In this document: one piece after another, positions 1 through 11,265 of the stretch | Position numbering within the stretch: position 1 is the first letter of the stretch | How the letters are laid out: each line of letters begins with the position of its first letter | Assembly (NCBI GenBank): GCA_029779475.1 | Contig: JAKPAN010000033.1 | Coordinates: 17,054 to 81,053, forward strand | Direction: 5' to 3' | From: Pseudomonadota bacterium | Lineage (GTDB): Bacteria; Pseudomonadota; Gammaproteobacteria; Xanthomonadales; Rhodanobacteraceae | DNA length: 64,000 nt | Program-made: the position numbers and the translations under genes | Notes under the pieces: model-generated | Told to the model about the DNA's origin: nothing | The model's database searches: none | The model's input: only the letters and a program-made list of their open reading frames with translations

Positions 1-130
1 AACCGCGGCGCATCGCGTCGATGCGATGGCTGCGCAGCAATTGGAAGTTGAGCGCGTTCTGCTGTTGCAGGCGGCGGTCGAGGGTTTGCCAGGCGTGCTT
101 GAAGTCGTCGAGTTCCATTGCGTGTTCCAT
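1..130 (-). CDS. Unknown protein, N-terminal fragment, downstream of ECF sigma factor
   Basis: Only the first 43 codons lie in the window; the rest runs off the left edge. The ATG at 128–130 begins one base after the sigma-factor stop codon, so the two genes are almost certainly co-transcribed and translationally coupled. The visible peptide is polar and rich in Gln, Arg and Leu, with no signal peptide in the visible part. Genes directly behind an ECF sigma gene are often anti-sigma factors or small membrane proteins, but too little is visible to say which this is. Confidence 0.6.
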   Translation of the reverse strand, partial: MEHAMELDDFKHAWQTLDRRLQQQNALNFQLLRSHRIDAMRRG

Positions 131-131
131 G

Positions 132-647
132 TCATTCGCCCATCTGTTCGCGGATGCGGTTCTTGAGCCGGCCGATCTTGGTCGCGACGTTGGTTTCGGA
201 CAGGCCGAGCACGTCGGCGATCTCGCGTTGCGGCCGTTCGTCGAGATAGAGCAGGAATAGCGCGCGATCGAGCGGATCGAGCGTCGCGATGCAGCGATGC
301 AGCGCGCGCACGCCGTCGTCGTTTTCGCGCGCGGCGTCCTCGTCGTGCGCGGGATCGGCGATCTCGTCGATGGCGACCGACTCGCGTCCGCCCTGTGCGC
401 GCAGGTGCGAGATCGCGACGTTGAGCGCGATGCGGTACAGCCACGTCGAGAACGATCGCGCCGGATCGTAGTGGCGATACGCCTTCCACGCCTGCGCGGC
501 GATGTCCTGCGCGAGGTCGCGCCGATCCTCCGCATGCGCCGCGTAGCTGTGCGCGACCTTGAGCACGATGCCCCGATGACGCTCCAACGCGTCGCGGAAT
601 GCGTCTTGCAGCGAACCCGCCCCGACCATGTGCCCTGCGATCTCCAT
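132..647 (-). CDS. ECF-family RNA polymerase sigma factor
   Basis: This 171-residue protein has the two-domain layout of extracytoplasmic-function sigma factors. Region 2 includes the segment RSFSTWLYRIALNVA (about residues 65–79), the usual core-binding and -10 recognition helix. Region 4 includes a helix-turn-helix, EIADVLGLSETNVATKIGRL (about 143–162), for -35 binding. Regions 1.1 and 3 are absent, as expected. It should direct core RNA polymerase to a small regulon whose signal is not evident here. The gene below it starts one base after its stop and could encode a regulator. The ATG at 645–647 is the first start of the open frame; an internal Met seven codons later is a possible alternative. 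Confidence 0.9.
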   Translation of the reverse strand: MEIAGHMVGAGSLQDAFRDALERHRGIVLKVAHSYAAHAEDRRDLAQDIAAQAWKAYRHYDPARSFSTWLYRIALNVAISHLRAQGGRESVAIDEIADPAHDEDAARENDDGVRALHRCIATLDPLDRALFLLYLDERPQREIADVLGLSETNVATKIGRLKNRIREQMGE

Positions 648-782
648 TGACCTGCGCCCGATGTACCGATGCAGGAGTGATTCGCCGCCGCGCAGGAAAT
701 ATCACAGCGCGCCGCCTCAGGCACTACGCAGCCGCGCCGAAACCCGCGATCATCGCGCCATGCGGACACGGAGCATCACGCA

Positions 783-1508
783 ATGACGACACGGCGCGCA
801 CTCGTCACCGGCGGCAGCGGCGACATCGGCGGCGCGATCGCGCACGCACTCGCCGCGCAGGGTTGCGAAGTGCTCGTGCATGCGAACGCGAACCCGGATC
901 GCGCGCAGGCCGTGGCGCAGGCGATCGCGGACGCGGGCGGCCAGGCGCGCTCGATCGCGTTCGACCTCACCGACGCGGCGGCGACGCGCGCCGCGCTCGA
1001 TGCCGAGCTCGAACGCGGCGCGATCGACGTGCTCGTCCACAACGCCGGCATCCACGACGACGCGCCGCTCGCGGGCATGCGCGAGGAGCAGTGGACGCGC
1101 GTCATCGACGTGTCGCTGCATGGTTTCTTCCACGTCGTGCAGCCGCTGCTGCTGCCGATGGCGCGTCGTCGCTGGGGCCGCGTCGTCGCGCTATCGTCGG
1201 TCGCCGCAGTGCTCGGGAATCGCGGACAGGCCAACTACGCGGCGGCGAAATCCGGCCTGCACGGCGCGGTACGCTCGCTCGCGCGCGAAATGGCTTCGCG
1301 CGGCATCACCGCGAACGTGGTGGCCCCCGGCGTCATCGCCGGCGCGATGACCGACGGCCTGTTCGACGATGCGCAGGTCAAGTCGCTCGTACCTGCCGCG
1401 CGCGCCGGCACGCCGCAGGAAGTCGCCAGCGTCGTCGCGTTCCTGTGTTCGGATGCCGCGGCCTACGTCAACGGCCAGGTCATCGGCGTGAATGGCGGCA
1501 TGGGCTGA
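783..1508 (+). CDS. fabG: 3-oxoacyl-ACP reductase, FabG type (aryl-polyene cluster)
   Basis: This is a 241-residue short-chain dehydrogenase/reductase. It shows the NAD(P)-binding motif TGGSGDIGG (residues 9–17), the NAG segment (HNAGI), the catalytic Ser in LSSVAAV and the catalytic YAAAK. The C-terminal substrate loop and NGGMG ending are those of FabG. It would reduce a 3-ketoacyl-ACP to the 3-hydroxyacyl form with NADPH in the cytoplasm. The ketosynthase and chain-length-factor-like genes at 6.7–8.6 kb on the other strand are of the aryl-polyene/xanthomonadin type, so a role in polyene elongation is more likely than bulk fatty acid synthesis. That assignment is inference. The restriction–modification system begins about 60 bases beyond its stop. 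Confidence 0.88.
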   Translation: MTTRRALVTGGSGDIGGAIAHALAAQGCEVLVHANANPDRAQAVAQAIADAGGQARSIAFDLTDAAATRAALDAELERGAIDVLVHNAGIHDDAPLAGMREEQWTRVIDVSLHGFFHVVQPLLLPMARRRWGRVVALSSVAAVLGNRGQANYAAAKSGLHGAVRSLAREMASRGITANVVAPGVIAGAMTDGLFDDAQVKSLVPAARAGTPQEVASVVAFLCSDAAAYVNGQVIGVNGGMG

Positions 1509-1524
1509 CCACGCGGTTTGCAGC

Positions 1525-1553
1525 TTGACGCAGGGAGTGCGTCAGAACACTAT
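1525..1553 (+). promoter_or_regulatory. Candidate sigma-70 promoter for the methyltransferase
   Basis: TTGACG (1525–1530) and CACTAT (1548–1553) are separated by 17 bases, just upstream of the methyltransferase start at 1572. The -35 matches the consensus in 5 of 6 positions; the -10 is weak (3 of 6). This allows the methyltransferase to be expressed independently of the controller/endonuclease pair, as R-M systems need. Confidence 0.4.
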
Positions 1554-1571
1554 GAGTAGCGCTTGTTTGAG

Positions 1572-3317
1572 ATGCCGATGAATCAAGTTTTCGTCCACGC
1601 CGAAGATCGTCGTTACCGCAACGTCGACGTCGAAAAAGCCCGCGGCGTGACGTACACGCCACCCGCGCTCGCCCGATTCGTAGCGGAGCGAATGATCGAA
1701 AACGCCGATCTGGAAGGTCGCGACGCTCTTGCCGTGCTCGATCCGGCGATCGGCGATGGCGCGCTCGTGCTTGCCTTGCTCGATGCGCTGCGAGGAAAAA
1801 CCGGCGCGAGGCTGCGCATCAGCGCCTTCGACACCGATCCCGTCGCGCTCGACGGTGCGGCGCGCCGCATCCGCGAGCGCCATCCGCACGTGGAACTCGA
1901 CTTCACGAACGGCGATTTCCTCGATTTCGCGCTGCTCGCCGACGACTCGGACGCTCCGACACTGTTCGGGCAGCGTGCGATCCAGCCTTTCGATCTGGTC
2001 ATCGCCAACCCGCCGTATGTCCGCACGCAGATTCTCGGCGCGGATCGGGCGCAATGGCTTGCGCGGGCGTTCGGGCTGGAAGGGCGCGTGGACCTCTATC
2101 AAGCGTTCCTGCTGGGCATGGCGCGCGTGCTCGCGCCGACTGGCACGACGGGCGTCATCGTCTCCAACCGTTTCATGACGACCAAGGGCGGCGGCATGTT
2201 GCGCGGCGCGCTGCGTCAGCGCTTTTCGCTGCGTCAGGTTTGGGATCTGGGCGACACGCGGCTGTTCGACGCCGCGGTTCTGCCGGCGGTCGTCATCGCG
2301 CGCGGCGCCTCGGGCCATGCGCAGGCGGCCCCGTTCTTCGCTTCGGCTTACGAAGCCAAGGACGCGCCGCAGGCTCATGCCGCCGACGCGATCGCCGCGC
2401 TCGGTCATGAAGGCATCGTGGCGATTGCCGACGGGCGCCGGTTCCACGTGCGTCGCGGCTTGCTCGACGATTCCGGGTCGCCGCAGAGCGTGTGGCGACT
2501 TGCTTCGCGCGCCACCGATGAATGGCTGGCCGAGGTGGACCGTCACGCGTGGGGACGTTTCGGCGATATCGGGAAAATCCGTGTCGGCGTGAAGACCTGC
2601 GCGGACAAGGTATTCATCCGCGAAGACTGGGACGAGGTTTTCGGTACGAACAAGCCTGAATTGTTGCGGCCGCTGACGACGCACCACGTAGCCGGGCGCT
2701 TTCGCGCCATGATGGCAGCGCACAAGCGGGAGATTCTCTATCCCCACGAAGTCGTGCAAGGACGCAGGCAGCCCGTCGAACTGGAACGTTTCCCGCGCAG
2801 CGACGCCTATCTGCAATCGCACCGGCGAACGCTGGAACGGCGCAGTTACGTTCTGGAAGCAGGCCGTCGCTGGTACGAATTGTGGGTGCCGCAGGATCCC
2901 GCGGCGTGGAGTGCGCCCAAGCTCGTGTTTCGCGACATTTCCGAACGTCCGACGTTCTGGATGGACATGAGCGGTGCGGTCGTCAATGGCGATTGCTATT
3001 GGCTCGCCGCCGACCGCGAGAACGCGATCGATCTGCTTTGGCTCGCCGCCGCCGTCGCCAATTCGACGTTCGCGGAAGCTTTCTACGATCGCTGCTTCAA
3101 CAACAAGCTCTATGCGGGACGACGACGGTTCATCACCCAATACGTCGAGCGCTTCCCGTTGCCCGATCCCACCATGCCGCTGTCGCGCGACATCGTTGCT
3201 TGCGCGCGTGCCATCCACGAAGCCGACCACGCGCCATCGGTGCCGCAACTGGAGCGCGATCTCGACGAACGAGTCTGGCGCGCGTTCGGCTCAGGCATCG
3301 AAGAAGTTCCGCGGTAG
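1572..3317 (+). CDS. Type II DNA adenine-N6 methyltransferase (Eco57I/PstI-like)
   Basis: This 581-residue protein methylates adenine in the recognition sequence to protect host DNA. Motif I (LDPAIGDGALVLALL, about residues 57–71) binds S-adenosylmethionine. Motif IV is NPPY (in IANPPYVRTQ, near residue 146), the signature of N6-adenine (gamma-class) enzymes. The large C-terminal half is the target-recognition region. The ATG at 1572 is used; 1578 is an alternative ATG and an in-frame TTG lies at 1563. The gene converges on the endonuclease gene and their 3' ends overlap by 27 bases, so both reading frames are used in that stretch. The recognition sequence cannot be read from the DNA. The R-M block separates two converging aryl-polyene units. 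Confidence 0.9.
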   Translation: MPMNQVFVHAEDRRYRNVDVEKARGVTYTPPALARFVAERMIENADLEGRDALAVLDPAIGDGALVLALLDALRGKTGARLRISAFDTDPVALDGAARRIRERHPHVELDFTNGDFLDFALLADDSDAPTLFGQRAIQPFDLVIANPPYVRTQILGADRAQWLARAFGLEGRVDLYQAFLLGMARVLAPTGTTGVIVSNRFMTTKGGGMLRGALRQRFSLRQVWDLGDTRLFDAAVLPAVVIARGASGHAQAAPFFASAYEAKDAPQAHAADAIAALGHEGIVAIADGRRFHVRRGLLDDSGSPQSVWRLASRATDEWLAEVDRHAWGRFGDIGKIRVGVKTCADKVFIREDWDEVFGTNKPELLRPLTTHHVAGRFRAMMAAHKREILYPHEVVQGRRQPVELERFPRSDAYLQSHRRTLERRSYVLEAGRRWYELWVPQDPAAWSAPKLVFRDISERPTFWMDMSGAVVNGDCYWLAADRENAIDLLWLAAAVANSTFAEAFYDRCFNNKLYAGRRRFITQYVERFPLPDPTMPLSRDIVACARAIHEADHAPSVPQLERDLDERVWRAFGSGIEEVPR

Positions 3318-4337
3318 CGGAATCTGCAACTTGGCATTGCGGCCCTTGCCGCCGAATCGCGCAAAGCGCGTGAAAAACGCCTCGCCCGTGGTCACGAACA
3401 GGTGCCGCAACTCGACTTGCCCGTTGACAATGGCAGCGTGGAAGACCGCGTAGCGCACGTCGCAATGGCGAATGCGATACCGGTTGATGGCGGGCATGTC
3501 GAGCAGCGCGGTGCTGTCGGGTGCGACCAGCCCGAGATCGATGGTCGGTGAGGTCTGCAATTTGACTTCCAGAAGCTGATGGCGGACGTCCGGAAATTTT
3601 CCATCGTCCTGATAGTGGCGATAGCCCAGCGCCTTGCAGACCAGAGCGTGCAGGGCGGCGCCGCGATTGCGCTCCTGATCGGCGCCGGCGTTCGGGAAAC
3701 GCCGGCCCAACAGCGGCGACAAGCGTGCAAAAACGGCGTCGATGGAAAGAATTTCCCGCGCCACCGGAAGCAGCGTCGGCGCCGTGACTTGCCGCAAATC
3801 GACCGCCGGGGCGACGAGCGGCCGCAGGCCGCGCGTATCTTGCGCGCAGATCAACTCGGCTTTGTCGCGGCCGGGAATGCAGCGAGCCTGATATTTGTGC
3901 GTGAGCGTGCCAGTCGTGTCCAGTTGTGCCAGCCGGTCGCCGGTAACGACCCTGACCCGCGTCACAACATCCGCTTCGGACACTCGGACGATCACGTAGC
4001 GTCTGGACGCGGCGATGTCCTCGTTGAAAATCTGAAGGTTGTCGGATTTCTGGATGTAGACATCGAACATCTGGCCCGGGAAACGTGGGCGGGTTCTCTT
4101 GAACGATGCCGGAGCCTCGTATCCGAGCACTTCGCAAACGCGCGTCTTCACCACCTTCGAGCGCGTTCGCAACGGAAGGCCGGCCAGTCGCAAACCGCGC
4201 AGCCCGCAATCGATCAGTGCTTCTAGTTGCGACGTGGGAATCCACAGTCGCCGGTCGTCGATCGCAATGGCATCGTAGAGGCCGAGGCCCGACGCTCGGA
4301 TCGCGTCGAAGTAGCGCCTCGGAGCGGCCGCGCTCAT
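3291..4337 (-). CDS. Type II restriction endonuclease (PD-(D/E)XK type)
   Basis: This 348-residue protein is assigned as the nuclease partner of the adjacent methyltransferase from position and motif. A PD...EVK signature occurs near residues 244–255 (FPDV, then LLEVKLQ), matching the PD-(D/E)XK active site of restriction enzymes. The start ATG (4335–4337) overlaps the controller gene's TGA by two bases, so controller and nuclease form one translationally coupled unit. This is the standard arrangement that delays nuclease expression on entry to a new host. The 3' end overlaps the convergent methyltransferase gene. I do not recognise a specific named family, and the cut site is unknown. Confidence 0.78.
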   Translation of the reverse strand: MSAAAPRRYFDAIRASGLGLYDAIAIDDRRLWIPTSQLEALIDCGLRGLRLAGLPLRTRSKVVKTRVCEVLGYEAPASFKRTRPRFPGQMFDVYIQKSDNLQIFNEDIAASRRYVIVRVSEADVVTRVRVVTGDRLAQLDTTGTLTHKYQARCIPGRDKAELICAQDTRGLRPLVAPAVDLRQVTAPTLLPVAREILSIDAVFARLSPLLGRRFPNAGADQERNRGAALHALVCKALGYRHYQDDGKFPDVRHQLLEVKLQTSPTIDLGLVAPDSTALLDMPAINRYRIRHCDVRYAVFHAAIVNGQVELRHLFVTTGEAFFTRFARFGGKGRNAKLQIPLPRNFFDA

Positions 4338-4582
4338 GCGTCCTCTCGCGTCAGCAGGTCGATCGCGGTGACATCCAGCGCCGCGGCGAACAATTCCAGC
4401 GAACCGAGTGTGATGTTGCGTTCGCCGCGTTCCACAGAACCGACATAGGTTCGATGCAGGCCGCACAAGCTCGCCAGTTCTTCCTGCGAAAGCTCGCGCT
4501 CGCGTCGCAATCGACGGATGTTGTCGGCCAACGTCTCGATCAGGGGCTGGCTTGGCTTCCTGAGCTTTTTCTTCGGCTTCAT
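4334..4582 (-). CDS. Controller (C) protein of the restriction–modification system, XRE family
   Basis: This is an 82-residue helix-turn-helix protein of the Cro/CI (XRE) type. The DNA-binding motif is in LSQEELASLCGLHRTYVGSV (about residues 31–50), and RGERNITLGSLELFAAAL completes the five-helix fold. Size, fold and position immediately upstream of and overlapping the endonuclease gene fit the C-proteins of type II R-M systems. These bind a palindromic C-box upstream of their own gene, first activating and later repressing the C–R operon. A matching AGTC/GACT palindrome lies 56 bases upstream. The basic N-terminal tail (MKPKKKLRK) is longer than in many C-proteins. Confidence 0.88.
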   Translation of the reverse strand: MKPKKKLRKPSQPLIETLADNIRRLRRERELSQEELASLCGLHRTYVGSVERGERNITLGSLELFAAALDVTAIDLLTREDA

Positions 4583-4637
4583 GTCGTCCGCAGGCGATCG
4601 ATTCGGCCGATGCAGATTCGACGAGCTGATGCTTTTG

Positions 4638-4649
4638 AGTCTACAGACT
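4638..4649 (-). promoter_or_regulatory. Candidate C-box operator for the controller protein
   Basis: The palindrome reads AGTC-TGTA-GACT on the minus strand, upstream of the controller gene. AGTC-N4-GACT is the centre of classical C-boxes, where the inner half-sites of two operators face each other. The outer half-sites are not well conserved here. Distance and orientation suit autoregulation of the controller–endonuclease operon. This is pattern recognition only. Confidence 0.45.
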
Positions 4650-4681
4650 ATCCGTAGCGACGCGCCGGACGGCGCGCCCGC

Positions 4682-5929
4682 TCAAGGCGACGGCATCGCT
4701 GCCGCACCGCGCCTTCCGCGCACGCATAGCGCGAGCATCGGCGTCGTCATCAGCGTCGTGGCGATGGCCATGACCATGAGCATCGTGAAGATCTCGTAGC
4801 CGATCACGCCGATGTCCAGGCCGACTTTCATGACGATGAGTTCCATCAGCGCGCGTGCGTTCATGAGTGCGCCGACCGCGAACGATTCGCGCCACGGCAA
4901 CCCGGATATGCGCGCGCCGGCACCGGCGCCGAGCACCTTGCCGGCGACCGCCGCGACGAGGATCAGCATGAGCGCGGGCAGGCCGGCCCCGCTGAACGCG
5001 TCGGGCGTGGTGTTGAGGCCGGCCAGCGCGAAGAACACCGGCATGAGCACGAGCACGGCGACGTGCTGCAGGCGTTCGATCAGCGTGGCGAGCAGGCGGT
5101 CGTCGCGCGGCAGGCAGGCGCCGAACAGGAACGCGCCGAATACCGCGTGCAGGCCGAGCCATTGCGTCATCGCTGCGAACGCGAAGCAGCCGATCAGCAG
5201 GAAACCGAGCAGCGAGCCTTCCGGTTTGCCGTCGGGCGCGTGACGCGCGAGCGCGCGTGCGAGCAGCGGGCGCATGAGGCCGAAGCCGAACGCCGCGAGC
5301 AGGGCGCCGCCGACGAGCATGCGCGCGAACGCGGCCCAGCCGGTCGCGGCCTGGATCAATCCGACGACGAGCGCCAGCACGATCCAGGCGAGCACGTCGG
5401 CGATCGCGGCGGACGCGAGCGAGAGCTGGCCGAGCGGCGTATGCGTCATCGCGCGCTCTTTCAGGATGCGCGCGAGGATCGGAAACGCGGTGATCGCCAT
5501 CGACGCCGACATGAACAGCGCGAACGGCCAGAAGGCGACGCCTTTCGGCGCGAGCGTCGGATGCAGCAGCGGCGCGATCGCGAGGCCCGCGGCCATCGGC
5601 ACGAGCACGCCGAGCACCCCGACCCAGCCTGCCGCGCGGGCCTGCGCCGCGCCGTTGCCGGGCGCGCGCAGTTCGGCGCCGACGATGAACATGAACAGCA
5701 CGAGGCCGATCTGACTCAGCGCGTCGAGTCCGGCGAGCTGGTCGCGCGGGAAAACCGCCATCTGCCAATCCGGCGCGAGCGCGCCGAACGCGATCGGGCC
5801 GAGCACGATACCGGCGATCATCTCGCCGATCACCGGCGGCTGGCCGAGATGGCGCAACAGCAGCGCGAGCACTCGCGCGGTGAAGAGGATCACCGCAAGC
5901 TGGACGAGCAGAAGCGGGATGTGGCCCAT
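4682..5929 (-). CDS. Cation:proton antiporter, CPA2/Kef-type membrane domain
   Basis: This 415-residue protein is almost entirely hydrophobic, with about 11–13 predicted membrane helices. It shows typical Na+/H+ exchanger-domain phrases such as LRHLGQPPVIGEMIAGIVLGP near the N-terminus and GAFLFGACLPRD in the second half. It should exchange Na+ or K+ for protons across the inner membrane. No cytoplasmic RCK/TrkA-N domain follows, so it is a stand-alone exchanger and not a glutathione-gated KefB/C. The ATG (5927–5929) is two bases from the stop of the upstream glycosyltransferase, so it belongs to that operon. A longer frame exists upstream, but it overlaps the glycosyltransferase and was rejected. 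Confidence 0.85.
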   Translation of the reverse strand: MGHIPLLLVQLAVILFTARVLALLLRHLGQPPVIGEMIAGIVLGPIAFGALAPDWQMAVFPRDQLAGLDALSQIGLVLFMFIVGAELRAPGNGAAQARAAGWVGVLGVLVPMAAGLAIAPLLHPTLAPKGVAFWPFALFMSASMAITAFPILARILKERAMTHTPLGQLSLASAAIADVLAWIVLALVVGLIQAATGWAAFARMLVGGALLAAFGFGLMRPLLARALARHAPDGKPEGSLLGFLLIGCFAFAAMTQWLGLHAVFGAFLFGACLPRDDRLLATLIERLQHVAVLVLMPVFFALAGLNTTPDAFSGAGLPALMLILVAAVAGKVLGAGAGARISGLPWRESFAVGALMNARALMELIVMKVGLDIGVIGYEIFTMLMVMAIATTLMTTPMLALCVRGRRGAAAMPSP

Positions 5930-5931
5930 CC

Positions 5932-6692
5932 TCAGGCTCCTGTCGGCGGGTCGACGATCAGCGGCGGTGTCGAATGCGAGGCGCGGTAGCTGGCGACGAT
6001 GTGGCCGTAATGCGCGACGCGCTTGATCGTGTACCAGGTGATGCGCGACACGTCGCGCACCGGGCGGAAATGGCTGCCGCGGAATTCGCCGTGGTAGCGC
6101 GAGTCGATCGGCACGGAGACGACGCCGAGCTTCTTTTCGCGCGTCGCCGCGATGAGCAGCGCGGCTTCGAAGACGAAATCGTCGTCTTCCAGGTCGGCGA
6201 GGTCGAGCGCCGCGCGCGGGTAGTAGCGCTGGCCGCTCTGCGTGTCGGAGATGGGCACGCCGCAGCCCCACGAGATGCCCCAGTCGGCGACCGCGTTCGC
6301 GCGGCGTCGCGCGGGCGGCTGGTTTTCCTTGTTGCGGATGCGCGCGCCGATGACGATGTGTTCGGGATATGCGCGCGCCGCGGCGAGCATGCGCGGGATG
6401 TCGCTGGCCAGGTGCTGGCCGTCGCCGTCCATCGCGATCACCGCGTCGAAACCGAGTTCGAGCGCCTTGCGGAAACCGTCGCGCAAACCCTGGCCCTTGC
6501 CGAGCGGCTGGTCGTGGCGGATCAGCGTGACCGGCAGGTCGGCGATGCGTTCGACGGTCGCGTCGGTGGAACCGTCGTCGATGACGATGACGTTCGGCGC
6601 GATCGCAAGCACCGATTCGACGACCCCGCGGATCGCGAGCTCCTCGTTGAGCGCGGGGATGACGACCGCGACGCGCGCGGGATCGGTGGCGC

Positions 6693-6696
<4 letters not shown>
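5932..6696 (-). CDS. Family 2 glycosyltransferase, dolichol-phosphate mannosyltransferase-like (aryl-polyene cluster)
   Basis: This is a 254-residue GT-A glycosyltransferase. The N-terminus has the nucleotide-sugar binding strand VVIPALNEE and VIDDGSTDAT, and the metal-binding MDGDGQH follows near residue 95. No membrane anchor is evident. Its start overlaps the stop of the chain-length-factor-like gene (ATGA), placing it in the ketosynthase operon. Aryl-polyene and xanthomonadin clusters usually carry such an enzyme, thought to attach a sugar or lipid head group to the polyene. Its sugar donor is not known. Confidence 0.85.
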
Positions 6697-9760
<3,064 letters not shown>

Positions 9761-9770
9761 TCGGCTCCGC

Positions 9771-10256
9771 TCACTTCCACTGGTACAGCGTGTAGTACAC
9801 CGGCGATACCGGCCCTTCGTTCGGGTCGCGCACGAGGCGGCCGCTGCCGTCGTTGGTGACGAAGGTCTGGATCGGGCCGTTGATGGGGACGATGCGGATC
9901 ATCCAGATGCGGCCGTTCTGGCGGTATTCCTCGACGGTGTCCGAACCCTGCTGGCGTTTGGTGACGTCGCTCGTGGCGATGCGGTCGCGATTGGCGGCGG
10001 CGTCGCGCGAGGCCTTGTCGCGAACGAGGCGGTTGTCGGGCTTGGGCAGCGGTGCGAGCGGGTCTTGCGCCTGTTGCGCGGGCGCGGACCGTTCGGTCGC
10101 ATCCTGCGCGACCGGCGTGGTCGCAGCGACACCCGGATCGCTCATTCCCGGCGGCGGCGGAACATCGGCGGGCTTGGGTTTGTCGCTCGGCGGCGCGGCG
10201 AACGCCTGCGCGGCGGCGAGGAACAGGAGAGTGAGCAGCGGAGCGGTGCGGTTCAT
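9771..10256 (-). CDS. Exported DUF2782-type protein next to polA
   Basis: This 161-residue protein has a cleavable signal peptide (LLTLLFLAAAQAFA-AP) and a Pro/Ala-rich low-complexity linker (about residues 22–75). A small conserved C-terminal domain contains VEEYRQNGRIWMIRIVP and ends YTLYQWK. That domain resembles DUF2782, a family of unknown function repeatedly found near polA in gammaproteobacteria. It is probably periplasmic. It is transcribed convergently with hemF, with only about 10 bases between their stops. Confidence 0.75.
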   Translation of the reverse strand: MNRTAPLLTLLFLAAAQAFAAPPSDKPKPADVPPPPGMSDPGVAATTPVAQDATERSAPAQQAQDPLAPLPKPDNRLVRDKASRDAAANRDRIATSDVTKRQQGSDTVEEYRQNGRIWMIRIVPINGPIQTFVTNDGSGRLVRDPNEGPVSPVYYTLYQWK

Positions 10257-10379
10257 GGCGGGGCCCTCGATCGATGCAGACAGACTAGCAGAGCCCGCGT
10301 GAGCGATCGCTGTCGCGCGGTTCGGGTTTTCGCGGCGATCGTGCGTAACAGGCATGGAACCGTCTTGTGGAGTCGTTCC

Positions 10380-11156
10380 ATGAACCTGCGTCTTCGACGC
10401 GTCCTGCAGGCCGCGGCCTGGTGCGCGGCCACCTTTTCGACGGCAGCGTTTGCCGAGCCTTCGACGCCTGCCGACACGCCTGTGCCGCTGACGTTGTCCG
10501 GTGTCGATCAGGTGACGCCTTGGTTTAACAGCTTGCCCGCCACGAGCATCGGCACTGTCTGGTATTGCGGCAGCAATCCGCCGATCTACGCGACGCGCGT
10601 GATGGCCTACGCGGGCTTCAGCCATCCGCCGCCGGACTTAACGCCGGCGGTCGGCGAGGTGTTCTATACGCACGTCGTGATCGGTCATCCGGGCAATCCC
10701 TGCACGGGGAGCGCGGTCGGGCTCGAACTGATCCTGCCGCCCGGCATCGAGATCGCCAATTCGGCGAACGATCCCGTGTTCTGCTTCTCGATGGTGCCCA
10801 ACCCGAGCAAGCACCTGATCAATCTCGACACCGATCCCGACTACGGTTGCCCGACGAGTTTTCCGCTCGGGCTCGAAGGCTATGCGGTGCGCCCGTTGCA
10901 CGGCGGCCTGAGCAACAGCGGCGCATGGGGCATGGCGATGGGGTTCTATCTGGAGATCCTGATTCCGCTGCGCGCGACGCAGGTGCAGTTCGGCAACAAC
11001 CCGATCAAGTGGCGCGTGAATCCGGATGTCGGCGTGGTCGGTTACGCGCAGGTGGGGCCGCAGGTGAACGGCGACGTGATCTTCCGCGACTCGATCGACG
11101 CCAATCTGCTCAACCTCGACCTGTGCACGCTGACGCCGACGCCGGCCGGATGCTGA
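10380..11156 (+). CDS. Unknown secreted protein with C-terminal FRDSID motif
   Basis: This 258-residue protein has a signal peptide (residues 1–25, ending STAAFA-EP). I recognise no catalytic domain. The mature part is beta-rich and contains six Cys, consistent with disulfide bonds in an exported protein. Near the C-terminus is VIFRDSID (around residue 234), resembling the FRDGFE and FADGFD motifs in the giant adhesin (35.6 kb) and the S8 protease (61.4 kb). The start ATG is at 10380–10382. It is divergent from the DUF2782 gene and about 110 bases upstream of polA on the same strand. Confidence 0.75.
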   Translation: MNLRLRRVLQAAAWCAATFSTAAFAEPSTPADTPVPLTLSGVDQVTPWFNSLPATSIGTVWYCGSNPPIYATRVMAYAGFSHPPPDLTPAVGEVFYTHVVIGHPGNPCTGSAVGLELILPPGIEIANSANDPVFCFSMVPNPSKHLINLDTDPDYGCPTSFPLGLEGYAVRPLHGGLSNSGAWGMAMGFYLEILIPLRATQVQFGNNPIKWRVNPDVGVVGYAQVGPQVNGDVIFRDSIDANLLNLDLCTLTPTPAGC

Positions 11157-11265
11157 AGGCTCGAAGCTGGCGATGCGAGGCTGACAGTCCGTTGCCGAAC
11201 CTTTCGGCGTTGCATTGCCGGCGGGCGCGCGCGAAGCTGCGCGCCCAACGTTTTTCCGGGCCGAC

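Noticed and set aside
599..1528. Long plus-strand frame overlapping fabG in another frame
   Set aside because: The Arg-rich translation lacks domains, while the fabG frame carries all short-chain dehydrogenase motifs.
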